In this document: positions 1-11,172 of the stretch, piece by piece
How positions within the stretch are numbered: the stretch's first letter is position 1
Layout of the letters: the number at the start of each line of letters is the position of its first letter
From: Trachelipus rathkii
Taxonomy: Eukaryota > Arthropoda > Malacostraca > Isopoda > Trachelipodidae
Assembly: GCA_015478945.1 (NCBI GenBank)
Contig: JABUQX010021269.1
Coordinates: 52,501-79,295 of the forward strand
Direction: 5' to 3'
DNA length: 26,795 nt
The notes under the pieces: model-generated
What the model was told of the DNA's origin: nothing
Seen by the model: the letters and a program-made list of their open reading frames with translations, nothing else
The model's database searches: none
Made by a program: the position numbers and the translations under genes

Positions 1-240
1 AGTATTCTTAATTGTTGAAACAAACTTTCACATTTTCCTCCACAACATAACCAGGATCCCACTTTATCAGACATCACTTTTGTTCCCCCACAAATTCATG
101 GTACTACATGAAAAAACTTACATGTTCTCTCGTCAGATTACATCCTAATTTACTATAATCCAATACAATTACAAAATATAATCAAACATTCAAAAACATA
201 CATCAATTATAAGAGCAAATGGCAATGGTGCTTAAACTAG
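1..240 (+). pseudogene. C-terminal end of APE-type endonuclease domain (pseudogene part)
   Basis: In the frame starting at base 1 the sequence reads NKLSHFPPQHNQ, then PTLSDITFVPPQIHGTT, HVLSSDY and YINYKSKWQW. In Jockey/LINE endonucleases the same positions read as a 'sPDiTFv' strand, a Trp-containing segment, the catalytic SSDH motif and then 'fiNYKkAnW' at the start of the linker. Here the catalytic His of SDH (codon 139-141) is tac, Tyr. A stop at 109-111 sits where a Trp codon is usual, and two more stops are at 16-18 and 238-240. The upstream catalytic residues of the domain lie outside the window. The enzyme would be inactive. The domain call is strong because several motifs fall in order within 80 codons. 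Confidence 0.85.
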
Positions 241-749
241 ACGAATCCTTCCAAATGACAAATTTTCCCAACTCAACAAAAACACAATCAAGTAAAGGAT
301 TCACAATACAACAGACAAACACAGCCCACGATACCAACAATTTAACCCCTAATAACCAAATTTTAGTTGTGACACCCTAAAAAAACAAAAACAAAGAAAC
401 TCAATCGGTCAAAAACAAAGAAACTCAATTGTACAAAGCATACAACCTAACCTAAGCAACCAAACCAAAATGACAGACCCAACAATAGAATAAATACCTT
501 AATAAACAAATCAGAAAGTACACACCCATACTCTAGATCAATACCAAAACAGAACAAATATTCCGTACAATAAAACAATAAAAAATCCACACTTCCAAAC
601 TCACAAAACTATTTGCAAATTAAAATTATAAAATTCTAGCACTAATGACTAATGTGTCATCAGCTTCACATTCATAAATCGCCATAAACCTCAATCCTCA
701 CCAATAGAAAACACTAAGCGATTAAAAATTAAAACAATCAAAAGACCTA
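241..749 (+). pseudogene. Linker between endonuclease and reverse transcriptase (decayed)
   Basis: Between the two enzyme domains this class of element has roughly 150-250 weakly conserved residues. Here a frame change near 241-257 moves the reading to the frame open from 258 to a stop at 378-380. That frame includes SSKGFTIQ and AHDTNNLTPNNQ, comparable to the 'IPkG...lPheTnnLi..RN' part of the family linker. From 386 the reading is broken by a duplicated 24-bp block and then many stops. I could not follow a consistent frame between about 430 and 740. The strand stays A/C-rich throughout, as expected for the same element. Assignment rests mainly on position and composition. Confidence 0.6.
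386..433 (+). repeat. Direct tandem duplication, period 24 bp, two copies
   Basis: The 20-base word caaaaacaaagaaactcaat occurs at 386-405 and again, unchanged, at 410-429, giving a 24-bp period. It lies in the decayed linker of the LINE ORF2 and adds 24 bp (eight codons). Identity over the 20 bases suggests the duplication is younger than the stops and frame changes around it, or arose by slippage in an A-rich tract. Confidence 0.85.
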
Positions 750-1802
750 CCATTTACTCCCTTAGAAGTATTTATTATTTAAAAGCTAAAAATTCGCAAG
801 CAGGCCCAGACCAAATATTTAATACTCATCTGCACTTAGAATCAAAGCTATCGGAACTCTCACTCAAATATTTAACACGAAGGAATAAGCAAACAATCTT
901 CCATCACCTAGAGCCAGCTCTATAATCTCTATACTAAAGTATGGTAAACAACTTAACGATCCAGTTTCATACAGTTCTCTTTAAAAGCTCTCCTTAATAT
1001 CCAAATTATTAGAAATATTGATCCTCAACAGAATTTCTGCCTTTGTCCTTTTATCTAACTCAAAGCATGGATTTAGACAAAAACGCTCCACTACGACTGT
1101 CCTAACCGATTTAACAAAACACACCCTGACTGGCTTTAACAGAAATTATTGCCCCTTCTCGCACACTTTTAAACGCAATAGACATCAATAAGGCATTCGA
1201 CCCAGAACCTCGACAAATTTTAATAGTTAAAATACTAAATACTAATATGATCATTAAAGTAAAAAAAAAAAAAAACAATAGGAAATTTCATATTAGGTCC
1301 AGATAAAGTCATACTAGGGTCATACTCCTTTCTCACCACATACAAACTATTCAATGGCGTACCACAAGGCTTCACCCTCTCACCAACACTTTTTAATCTC
1401 TTTATGTACGATCTCCCAAACCCACACATCCCTTCTATAAAAAATGAGTAGCTAAGCCGACCATCTAACAATTACAACAAAAACCTATCTAGAGACATAG
1501 CACGCACAGATCTACAACAGTATATAGGCCAGCTGGAGCAGTGATTAACAATGAACAGATTGACAGAATCCTATAAAATCCTCATTAATGTTGCTCACAC
1601 CTGATAAAAGAAAATCAAATATACACCCAACAATTTACCTTTCAAATAATAGACTCCCTCTCGATTAACAACCTTCCATAATGGACTTGACTTTCGACTC
1701 ACATATGACGTTCACCTCCGCATAAATAGCTTTACTTCCAAAGCCACACATAAGTTAAAAGCATCAAGAGCGCTAAACAGAAGCAAGCTTTGGCCAGCAT
1801 AA
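750..1802 (+). pseudogene. Reverse transcriptase domain of the Jockey-like element (pseudogene part)
   Basis: The reverse transcriptase blocks appear in family order but in changing frames. PFTPLEVFII ends at a stop at 780. KNSQAGPDQIFN opens at 788 and stops at 923. From 922, in another frame, come LKYGKQLNDPVSYSSL, stop 982, then SKLLEILILNRI and SKHGFRQKRSTTT. DINKAFD at 1181-1201 carries the first catalytic Asp (motif A). NGVPQGFTLSPTLFNLFMYD is at 1353-1412. The YADD box at 1453-1464 reads stop-Ala-Asp-His, so both its Tyr and its second catalytic Asp are lost. LQQYIGQLEQ is followed at 1542 by a stop where Trp is usual. LTFDSHMTFTS at 1687-1719 shifts into SKATHKLKASRALN, then stop 1800. 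A run of 15 A at 1261-1275 lies between blocks A and B, a likely slippage site. Not functional. Confidence 0.92.
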
Positions 1803-2264
1803 AAAATCAACTCTATAATATGCAGACATTATCCCTATCTAAATTTCGCTTCTCCCGCCTGGGGACCCAAAATTTCAAAATCTAACATTCAAAAGGTAGA
1901 TGTTGTTCAAAACAAAGCCCTTAGGATAATAACTGGTTTCCTCCCCTCCACACCTATTCACCATCTTCTGGATGAAACAAAAATCCTCCCCATAAGGGAC
2001 AACTTTGATATGATAGGATGTTAACTTTACAGTAAATCACTCTCGATAGATCATCCCATATATCAAACACTACAACAATTACCTGCCCCTAGAATGATAA
2101 AAGCTACACCAGCGGAATACTATTTTGATATATACAGAAGACATCCGCCCTCACTCTTGACACCCCCCCCCATTAAAGACGTTAACACTCAATTAACTCA
2201 AGAAACGATATCCGCACACCTTAACATTACCGTTCCCACATACACGCCCTCTAAATATATGTAA
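1803..2264 (+). pseudogene. C-terminal region of Jockey-like ORF2 (best-preserved part)
   Basis: One frame runs from 1803 to the stop at 2262-2264, interrupted only by taa at 2022-2024. It carries FASPAWGPKISKSN, VVQNKALRIITGFLPSTPI, HHLLDETKILPIRDN and, after the stop, KATPAEYYFDIYRRHPPS. These correspond to the 'thumb' and post-RT segment of Jockey-like polyproteins. Related proteins usually continue with an 'LPR..R..LaQLRSG' block and a CPxC...H..HLF.C zinc-like motif. I see neither, so the reading ends early at SKYM-stop or the 3' end was lost. The nine-base C run at 2163-2171 encodes prolines and is slippage-prone. Downstream DNA changes at once to TA-rich sequence, so the copy seems truncated here. 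Confidence 0.9.
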
Positions 2265-2790
2265 AAAAACTATATATAGACAAAAATATAATATTAATTT
2301 GTCTACTGGTAAAATTTGGAACACATTACATTTAATATATATTTTATTTACAAGTAGGGACTATCATATATTAGATTATCATCCGAGAACATGACGATGA
2401 GTCACAGTATATATTATCATAGGTTATATTAGTACTATATCACTTATTACGAGGCACTTGTGTAATAGTAGTATATATATATATATATATATTATATGGT
2501 ATCAAGATTATCAAAATACATATATTACATATACTCATTAGAACTAATACGAAACTAATTGCCAAATGACTTAGAGATCTCACCGTGACAGTCTCACTTA
2601 AGAAATTATATATAATGATTATCTAGTAGGTCTTCGCAAGAGAGATGGCTGACCGCTATTAAGTTTCTATAATTAAATATTATAATATAATTAATTAAGA
2701 ACTGAAATTAAAATCAATATGGCAGACTTCGAAATATTGACTTTGAAATATCAATAGAGATCGAATAAATTATAATTTATTTACAAAATT
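2265..2790. other. AT-rich DNA downstream of the LINE, no gene seen
   Basis: The A/C-rich coding composition stops and mixed TA-rich sequence follows. It contains a (TA)n run at 2472-2492. No reading frame, tRNA-like structure or 3' poly(A) tail of the LINE could be recognised. Confidence 0.6.
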
Positions 2791-2794
2791 GTGT

Positions 2795-2945
2795 ACCCGC
2801 AAAAGAATCGGGTCATAGACATCGGTACAAATTTGAGCCGATATCCGATTATCGTATTATATATAACACCGATTCCATAAAAACATACACTAACGTATTC
2901 CTTTCGATTTCCCTATCCGATTTACCGTATTAATTATTCCATCAG
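2795..2945. repeat. ATCGG/CCGAT-rich island, possible hAT-type non-autonomous element remnant
   Basis: In an otherwise TA-rich stretch this island repeats the words atcgg and ccgat: atcggt at 2821, gccgatatccgattatcg at 2837-2854, caccgattcc near 2869 and ccgattta near 2918. Two small hairpins are visible, acccg/cgggt (2795-2799 with 2809-2813) and atcgg/ccgat (2821-2825 with 2838-2842). The texture recalls the ATCGG-rich subterminal repeats of some animal hAT transposons. I see no clean terminal inverted repeats or 8-bp target duplication, so the family name is tentative. Confidence 0.3.
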
Positions 2946-3480
2946 ACATCACTAATATATATATATAGTAATAATCTATATAATATAGAGATATAATAGT
3001 AGTATTAATATATCATATTATATATTAATTAATATATTAATATATATAAATGGTTATGAGGTATATAAACTAGTTGCATTCTCAAGTTAACTAAAGGAAA
3101 GCAGTCAAACATCATGAGTAATAATTGAAGTGAATGATATAAGATTATACAGCTGGCCTGTAGCTGGTACAAGTTTACGAGAGAGTAGAGAGAAAGAAGA
3201 AATAAGAGTAGATGAATAGCAAGAGGAGAGAGAGAGAGAGAGTGAAAATGATTATAAAGAGAGAGTAGATAACGATTCCGAGCAGAATGATAGAGTAAGA
3301 GAGATAGAGATATATATAAATATATAGATATATATATAGAAATATAGTTATATATATAATAGAGATATAGTATAAGTAATGAGTAATACTATATATATAT
3401 ATATAGAAGTAGAGGTATAATATACTTATATATAATATATATATATATATATAATTTTAATAATATATAATATACTATAT
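2946..3480. repeat. Simple-repeat block: TA-rich DNA with a (GA)n purine tract
   Basis: Low-complexity DNA. TA-rich stretches at about 2957-3055 and 3308-3478 flank a purine-rich strand from about 3181 to 3310. The latter contains a pure (GA)n run at 3226-3242. No coding or RNA gene signal. Confidence 0.8.
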
Positions 3481-4395
3481 GTAATCACTGTACACTTCAC
3501 ACCTACACCTAGCCTCACAATCACCGTAAGAAGTAAAAAATTAAAATCACATTATCAAACATAATGACACATATCGCACCCTACCACCTAATTATTACAA
3601 TCAGACAGGATGAGGCCATAGTGAGATGAGGATGGGAGTTCGTAGGGGCGCGGCTCAGTCACCGAGGATAGAGGTTTGACCATAGACACACGCCCCTAAT
3701 GTAGACGATACGAGTTATCGCGCGACACTGCAGACCCTAAGCTCAACACACTACGCACAGCAGTAGCGCACACTAACATCATACTTATGATCATTTATAG
3801 CACATCACTACACTCCACGAAGTGAGCTCAAATAATTAGAAATGTAAAGAGCATGATACCGTTATCGAAACGCCACCGGCTCGATATAGATCACTTAACA
3901 CACAGCATCTAAACCAGAAAGCGTCACAGGTAACCTGTTCGCCAGAGCTGAACCACTTACCGAACTCGATCTCCATCAGCGTCTGTTGCCTGACGACGCG
4001 AGCGTGATTTTCTGCTCTCTGAGACGACTCACTGCCATAGAGTGCCGGCTCACTCTACATCATATCACTCACACCATTTATTGTAAAATATCAACCTATC
4101 AGCGTCCGAGATTCATAGTGAGAATAACGAGTACATCCCTCCCCATCACTACACAGCCGCAACACATTCCCTCACTAAACATCAGCGAGACATAAATGTT
4201 CTGCCTTCCCTGAGGTAGCATTCCATGACACCACTTGATCCACTGCCCGGTCTGGATCACAGAGTACACACCGCGCACGCAATGAACCAGTCAGCCGAAT
4301 ATTATTGCGCTTTGGAGATGCTTAGCCTCAGCGTCCGCTCTAAGCTCAATAAGGTTATGGCCACACCGTCAAAGTGTGTACGACAACCGTAAGAA
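3481..4395. other. GC-balanced island without a recognisable gene
   Basis: Base composition rises to roughly 45% G+C, clearly above the flanks, and CpG is not depleted. Both strands were read. The longest frame (69 codons at 3986-4195) has no recognisable domain, no conserved motif and ordinary stop density around it. The octamer tcagcgtc occurs at 3976, 4099 and 4328 with uneven spacing. It could be a decayed repeat, an exon fragment or inserted foreign DNA; nothing decides between them. Confidence 0.4.
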
Positions 4396-6360
4396 TAATA
4401 TAAGAATAATTATATATATAGACAATAGATATATAGATTATCATAAAAAAAATCTTAATGTCAGATATATGAACTAAGTGAAGCAATAATTATATCATAA
4501 TATAATACAATTTATTACAATTGAATGATCAATGCACCAGGTAATCAGTCATTATAGATACTTATAATAGAGAGATATAGATTGACACTCGTAATAATTC
4601 AAATCATTTATTGAATTTATGTCACTGAATCAAACATTATTTTGTAATAGCACTATAGGACGCTAATTATGAAATTGCCTCCAGCTATATTAGAATTGAA
4701 CCTATGCACAAGCTTGGAGATGTAGGAGCAGCAACTTTGAATGGATCAACCATGATTGCTATGCAATTAGAGAGGACATCATCTATAGATGGAAATAATT
4801 TATATAGTGCACCAATACCTTATATTTAATTGAATGATGCTATAGAACAAATATAATTATTTAATGTTGAGCTATGCAGAGAGTTTCATTCACTTTATAT
4901 TGTTTGAGATTGAGTACTTTTACACGATAATTTATATTCTGAGATGGTTATTATATAGTGTAACAAACTGGAAATCGATGTCCGAAAGCGATCCTGGTGA
5001 GCCCTACGTAGTGAGAGATGTCTGACAACGGCGTGACTAGTTGAGAGATCCACGTAGTGACTATGTGTACAGGAATCGAGTGGCAACGGCTCGCGAGAGC
5101 CATTACAAGTAGAAGTAGTCAATGAAGCTATGCACAAAAAAAGTGAAGATGTCATACTACATAATTGATGTCCACAAAGACGTACTGATCTACAATCAAC
5201 GAGTAGTACAATCTCGAAAGTGCCACACTAGTTAGAGCCATACAGAGTGCCTACATTAGTAACCAAGATGCTCACTCTTTTTTTCTAAAGCACAAAATTT
5301 ATGATCCTCTCTTTAGAGCAATAGTATATATGCCCTAAATATATGGGTAGTCTTAACGCCCTTAAGGTTTACAGTGATATGATGAAATCGATATGTGTAT
5401 ATTTTATATAAAGTTGCTAGTGATATAAAGGATTAAGCTTCCTATGAGTTATAGAGTTTAAGCTTTTTCTAGCCTACCTATCTTGATACATTAAGAATAA
5501 GTATCACCTATATATTTGAGTATACTGAGCACTTAGTAGTTATTATAATAAGTAGTATATGAAGGTAATTCGAATGAGTTGTAATATATATTAAGTATAA
5601 GTATGCTAGGATGTTTTACCTTTCTAAGTCACTTTTCTAGCATCTAAACCTGTCACCTACATCATAGAATAAGACCTAATATAGTTGTTAGCCTACTTCG
5701 TATGTTATTACTAATATATATATCTATATATAATTGGTTATAGAGAATTGTACTAATATAGTTTTTTCAAAGGGTGAATTTGGTTCCATTTCTAATAGAT
5801 GTCGTATTTGATAAGCGGCTAATACCTCATCTTATCTCCGTATCTCAAGTAGTTTCCCGATCTTAGTCTTCAGCTATACTACGTTCCCGTCTCCCTGTCT
5901 CGAGTTTATTTGTTCTAAAAAAGGCTAAAATAATCAGAATTTTTGAAAAAATTTTATGAAAACTGCGACAAGCGTTCCCAAATTGACATATCATCTGCTG
6001 CGGACATACCGTCTCAGCGAGATTGTCGAGCATACTAGATACCCTGAAATAGCGTGACATCAAGTACTCTGGCGTACCATCTAACGTTCACTACACTTAC
6101 AGAATAGTGTTAGGTGAGAATATTCAAACTAAAGTTAAAATACATAAATCATGTGGGAACAGTAATTAATTCATTCTAATCACAATAATACTATGGAGTC
6201 ATTTTGTCTTGGCAATATTTCACTCATCTTCATCATTGACCATTTTATTCTATTTAAAAAGCATAAAGGTAATATTTCTATAGTACTTTAATAGGCGAGT
6301 GAATAAATATGCTAACTTCAATATGAGATATCGTCAACCATGTGTGTCCTATAGCAAACT
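4396..6360. other. Unassigned AT-rich DNA with two GC-richer patches
   Basis: No gene is seen. Two patches with more G+C (about 4960-5160 and 5790-6075) contain short minus-strand frames with no recognisable protein. The second patch has a 6-bp inverted pair, cgacaa at 5967-5972 with ttgtcg at 6024-6029, too short to define an element. The rest is mixed TA-rich sequence. Confidence 0.4.
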
Positions 6361-6372
6361 AGAGGTATTTTG

Positions 6373-6441
6373 GTAAAGCGGAGGTTTGTCTTATGGCATG
6401 CGGCGAGCCTGTTATCACTCGGCTATAACCAACTGCTTTAC
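6373..6441 (+). other. Multi-stem foldback of tRNA-like size (not a tRNA)
   Basis: The ends gtaaagc (6373-6379) and gctttac (6435-6441) are perfectly complementary over 7 bp and enclose 55 nt. Inside, gttat/ataac (6411-6415 with 6425-6429) and ggc/gcc can form further stems. Length (69 nt) and a 7-bp closing stem resemble a tRNA cloverleaf. However, there is no TPsiC arm next to the 3' acceptor strand and no GGTTCRA box. It may be a decayed tRNA-derived element, a MITE remnant or chance pairing. Confidence 0.25.
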
Positions 6442-7140
6442 TGCTTCTACAAGTCATATATTTATTAACATTATATTTTTCTTATATTCATTTTTTTATA
6501 ATCTATTAATTTTTACATTATTATTGTTGATTAACCTGTTATATATTAGGCAATAAGATTCACTACATTATTTATATTTTTTTATTTATACATTAATTTC
6601 ACTTAAAGTTCTATATTTGTACAACTTGCAGTTAGTGTGCATCTATTTATTATTATTATATAATTTTTTCTAATATATTCTTTCTAATATATAATATTTT
6701 CCATTATTTATTTTAATTTTATATAATGAGAAATTTATAGTATAATTATTATTATTATTAGTATTTATATTAAAAAATCATTATTGAAATTTTTGTCAAT
6801 CATTAATATTATATTATTTAAATTTAATTTAAATTTTAATATTTATTATATTTAATTTTTAATATTTATTATATTAAATTTTAATATTTTTTAATTTATT
6901 TATTAATTATATTAGATTATTTATTTAAGTTATTATATTATTGATTAGTTATTAATTATTATATGAGTTTAGACAGTCGTTATTTATATACTTTAAGAGT
7001 CATTTAACTATTCTCATTAGCCTACTTGGTATATAATTTTAAATAACAGTTATAATATTATGATATATAACGATTATTATATACTAACACACTAACACAA
7101 CCACTAATAATATAATAATATAATAATATGATATAATATA
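6442..7140. other. Extremely AT-rich stretch
   Basis: Almost pure A/T for most of its length, T-rich on the + strand, ending in (TAA)n-like runs around 7104-7134. A short tandem repeat at 6837-6892 is listed separately. No gene signal. Confidence 0.7.
6837..6892 (+). repeat. AT-rich tandem repeat, period 22-23 bp, about 2.5 copies
   Basis: The phrase taatatttattatattt starts at 6837, recurs at 6860 with one late change, and a partial copy starts at 6882. Spacing is 23 then 22 bp. In such AT-rich DNA part of the match is expected by chance, but the length of agreement supports a real local duplication. Confidence 0.55.
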
Positions 7141-10100
7141 GCATTAGTGTATCGATTCTTTATTTTTTTAAGCTCTGAAATTTTGTGAACTGTTCAAACT
7201 ACTTCTATTTCCCTTGTTGGTATATTATGTCAGTTAGATTAGTGAAAACCTTAAACAAATCTTGAAAATCATATAAATTAAAATATTGTACCAGGTATAT
7301 CAACACATCTAGTAATTAATAGGTTTTGATTTATAACATTTAAGTGAATGTTTCATGAGAGCCAGAATTTTGCCTATTGATATCTGACACGTATGCAATT
7401 ATCAAGTTTTGAAATTTATTATTTTATTATTGTTTTTTTATTTTAAGGTAGCGATAACATAATCAGCAAACCAAACACTACCACAATCATCACACACTAT
7501 TCAACACACTACTACTATCACGATCTTACACTATCACATTAAACTTAGCACGATGCCATCTTCAATATTCTGTCCATAATTATAATAACAGTATTTAGTA
7601 ATTTCATTTTACGAGTTATTTATTTCATTTTTTTGTTGTGTTTAAAAACGTTTCAACTAAATTTTGTTATTTTTAAACTTATTACATAAGTATAAAAATT
7701 TAGTACATTGTAGAGAAAGTAACAAGCTCACGTGTTAAAATTTCGTTACCGAGAGTGAAAACTTTGTCGTAATTTTTGTATATGAAATATCTATTCACTT
7801 GAGAGTGAGTATATTATCTTAATATCTAATTTTATATGTTTCTTATGTTAAACATTATACTCATGTAATTATCTATATTTTTTCTATTATATTATTTCTC
7901 CATCATAAGAGAATATACATGCTGCTCTTGGAACCGAGTAAGTTTTCATCTTCGCTATTTCCTTTGGATTGTCAATTCTTTTTTGGTAGTCACTTTTCTT
8001 CCGGGCTGTTAGAGTCTTTTTGTAAAAACTAATTATATGAGTGTTAATTATAGAGATAAAATGTATTATATTTTCATAACATTAATCAAAATAAAATTTC
8101 TGATAATTATTTAATTTGTTATAACTTTTTTAATTAATCATAAATAAAATTAATGATTTAAATATTTATTAGCTTATTTATGTAATAATACTATCATATA
8201 TTCACTTACTTTCGCAGCTGACTTTTTTAAACCTAGTTCCTTTATTGGTATCTAAGATAAGTTAAATTATATAATGCTTGAACTTGCATCATGAATTCAG
8301 AAAGCCTTTATTCCTTAGTCACTCTATAATTGTTATTGTAGTTCGATCTCATTTAGCTATACATTTAGTCTCATATATGCTTAACTCTCAGTTATTCACA
8401 TAATGTCACTTTGTATATTACTCACTCGAGAAATGTATGCTCTAGTCCAATCCAGTCATTTAAACTTGTGAGAGAGACTTAATCTTATTTGAGAATCCAC
8501 TAATGTACTATGAGCCTTTGACATTTCCCCAGAGCTCACTACACAAAACACACAATAAGAAGCTTCCAGTAGGGCTTACGAGACCTTCCAGAGAAAGAGA
8601 AGTGGAATTTCATTGAACTAGGGTTGCACTTTGAGTTTATGTATTTATGCAAATGGAGAAATGGACATTACTCTTATTTCTGCTTTTTGCTGAGTATGTG
8701 ATTCCATCTCTTATTCTAGGGAGTGTGTATACATCAAACAGCTCAACACACACACAACCACAACTACACACCGCAGCACCACATCAACAGGCTAGTAAAG
8801 TGCTTATATTATTTTAATGTCCCTTAGATATTTTTTATGCATTACGGTAGGACTATCATTACGATGTCATACACACATCTCTATCTGCTCACTTTCTTTA
8901 TAATCAGTACTCACCTTGTTCAGAAGTACAAGTAATACACGTGTTAGAGTATGCTTAACTACTTGTTACTCGAACATGTGAACAGTTATTTATAATAGTA
9001 TCTCTCGAGAAAACATTTTATGATTATTAGCAAATTATTCAGAACACGTAGACATATAATTATATTTTCACTTGACGTAACCAAATGCTCATATGTTATA
9101 CCACTCACAAGAGTATCTCATCAACAGTTTATTCCACTTAAAACTTTCTATAAGTAGCTCATAATTCACTGTTTATTCTAGATAACATAGAGGAGTGCTT
9201 TAATAATTATTTATTAATTTCTGTTTAATGAACTAATTATGAGATAATACTCATCACAAATAATTTAGACACTATCACCTAGTAAGTATGTTAATAGAAT
9301 AATTTTTTACAAATTGTTATAGGAAGAGTAGTAATTATAGTATTTAAAACACATTATTTTATCGACGTTATACAATTTCTCACAAAAAGCTAAAAAGTCA
9401 TTTTTAATATATAATCAGTCTAACTCCACAGAAACATTTATGCAGACCACGCTTCTAACATGTTAGTATCCACAGATTTTACAGATCTCAAACCAATTTT
9501 GACAGAGCTATTTGGAATATAGTTCTATTGTACTTTACTGATTTCTCATCAATCTTCTGGAAAAATAATATGAAAATTTCATATATAACATATGCAATAA
9601 AAATTACTCCTACCCTTCTATATACTGATACGGGATGTATTTATAAACATATCATATTCTAGGATCATTATGTGATAATCAAAAATAGATCAAATATTTT
9701 CCCCATTTTCAGAAATTCATCTCAATGTTAACTTTAGTAAATATTTCAGTTTTAAATAATTCGGATTTTTACATTTGATTATTTATAATATAACTGTGAT
9801 CTATATTTTATTATGAGAGAGAGTGAGAGCGTGTGAGTGAATTAACTTCTAATTATCCTATTAAATATTATACTAATATATAATAATTAATATAAAATAA
9901 TTACGCATATATACTAAGAAATTTATATTTATCAACCTTTTATAAGTTTTTTTTACTTTCAAATATTACCTTATTTATGTTTTAATCACACTAATTGCTT
10001 TATTTATCGACATTAAACACTATATATATATTATTAGATAAATGATGTATCCTATCTCTGTATCACGTTTGAGATCAACCACACGAATATAACACAACAC

Positions 10101-11120
10101 TGACTCACTCGCGTAACGAGAGGAGAGACAGAGAATGCACTGAGAGAGTACGCTATCTCGTGTATTTATCACTGGTTAAAAAGAAGTTGCTCTGTCAGCT
10201 CGAGATAATCGTATACTTTGAGTCGCAGAAATTGCCGCCTATTTATATGGACACACGCGTGAGACAGACTTGAAACAGTCATATCAAGAGTAAGTCATGA
10301 ATTAATTAATTTTTTGTGAGCTATCTCTCGCGGTGGCTGAATATTATAAGCCTAATACACCATGTGGCTTATAATCTAGGAATAGGCTTAATTCTCAGAT
10401 TATTTATGTGACACGATATGTGAAAATTAGAATAGTAAGAGAAATAACCTGTATAATCACCAGTTGCTAATAATTGATACCCTTATACTCTATAGATGTA
10501 CACTTAATTTATGTAAATACTTAGGATATCTTAGATACACTGTGTACTATATAAACTCAGGAATAATTACAAATAATAGATATAACTTTATTATTTACCT
10601 ATTCATTGTGAGTGAGGAGTGAGTAATTCTTTAAATCTCTAATATTGAACCATACTAGCGTCACATTATATAGTTATTTGAGGTCTGAGAGAATTATAAT
10701 TTTAATCTGAGACTTATTTTAAGTTTTTAAGAGTAATGTAAAAAAACATTGATTAATTCACAATATATCCTGAGTACCTATACCTTATGTGTGAATTGTA
10801 TTAAAAATATAACTTAATAGTTCTTATAATAACTTATATATTTAGATCACAAGTGATGTGTTTATTAATTAATATTTTAATGACTAAACTTGACATTGCG
10901 TTAATATATATTCAAAGTCGATTTTAAATAGGAGCTGCTTAATCGACAAAATAAGCAAGTGTCTCTGATTTGTATAAAAAGTGTTTTATTTTAATATATA
11001 TGTATATAATATTATATAATAACATATTTATTTTAGGAATATAATTTTAATTAAAGATATTTTCAATAATATATATAAATACTATAATTAATTCAACTAG
11101 ATTTATACGTAGAATCACGT
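7141..11120. other. Unassigned AT-rich intergenic-type DNA, about 4 kb
   Basis: Both strands were read; stop codons are dense in all frames and no domain motif, RNA gene or terminal repeat was recognised. Slightly GC-richer patches occur near 8520-8900 and 10080-10290. The second is rich in GAGA and CTC words. Simple (TA) runs occur near 10021 and 10997. Confidence 0.45.
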
Positions 11121-11172
11121 GAAACCCAAAGCAAGAGCGCAGCCGCAATAGTCACGCGCCCGGTGCGGAACC
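11121..11172 (+). repeat. Left copy of GC-rich inverted repeat (IR-L)
   Basis: A ~52-bp GC-rich block that starts gaaaccca and ends cccggtgcggaacc. Its reverse complement recurs at 14442-14492. Aligned by eye with two or three small gaps the copies agree at roughly 80% of positions, with identical 7-9 bp at the outer end and 15 bp (gcccggtgcggaacc) at the inner end. The block is far more GC-rich than its surroundings. Confidence 0.85.

Larger units (their letters stand above)
1..2264 (+). mobile_element. Degenerate Jockey-like non-LTR retrotransposon (LINE), ORF2 portion
   Basis: This is a decayed copy of the polyprotein gene of a non-LTR retrotransposon, which normally nicks the target DNA with an endonuclease and copies its own RNA into the nick. 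Reading across frames gives, in the expected order, the end of an APE-type endonuclease (LSDITFVPPQIHG, then SSDY), a linker, reverse-transcriptase blocks (NSQAGPD, KHGFRQKRSTTT, DINKAFD, NGVPQGFTLSPTLFN, a damaged YADD) and a C-terminal block (SPAWGPKISKSN, QNKALRIITG, HHLLDETKILPIRDN). Order and wording match the Jockey-like elements usually annotated 'RNA-directed DNA polymerase from mobile element jockey'. The 5' part lies outside the window. In-frame stops at 16, 109, 238, 378, 780, 923, 982, 1542, 1800 and 2022, plus several frame changes, make it a pseudogene. The coding strand is A/C-rich, unlike the flanking TA-rich DNA. That it is a non-LTR ORF2 is secure; the exact clade is from memory of family motifs. 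Confidence 0.93.

Noticed and set aside
1235..1471. 78-codon minus-strand open frame
   Set aside because: It lies antisense to the GVPQG block of the reverse transcriptase and exists because the A/C-rich coding strand leaves few stops on the opposite strand.
3986..4195. 69-codon + frame in the GC-balanced island
   Set aside because: No domain or motif, and no frame-specific composition bias visible.
4895..5155. 86-codon minus-strand frame
   Set aside because: Ser/Thr/His-rich translation typical of a chance frame in G/A-biased DNA; no motif recognised.
6373..6441. tRNA gene
   Set aside because: Closing stem and size fit, but there is no T arm next to the 3' acceptor strand, no GGTTCRA box and no credible anticodon arm.
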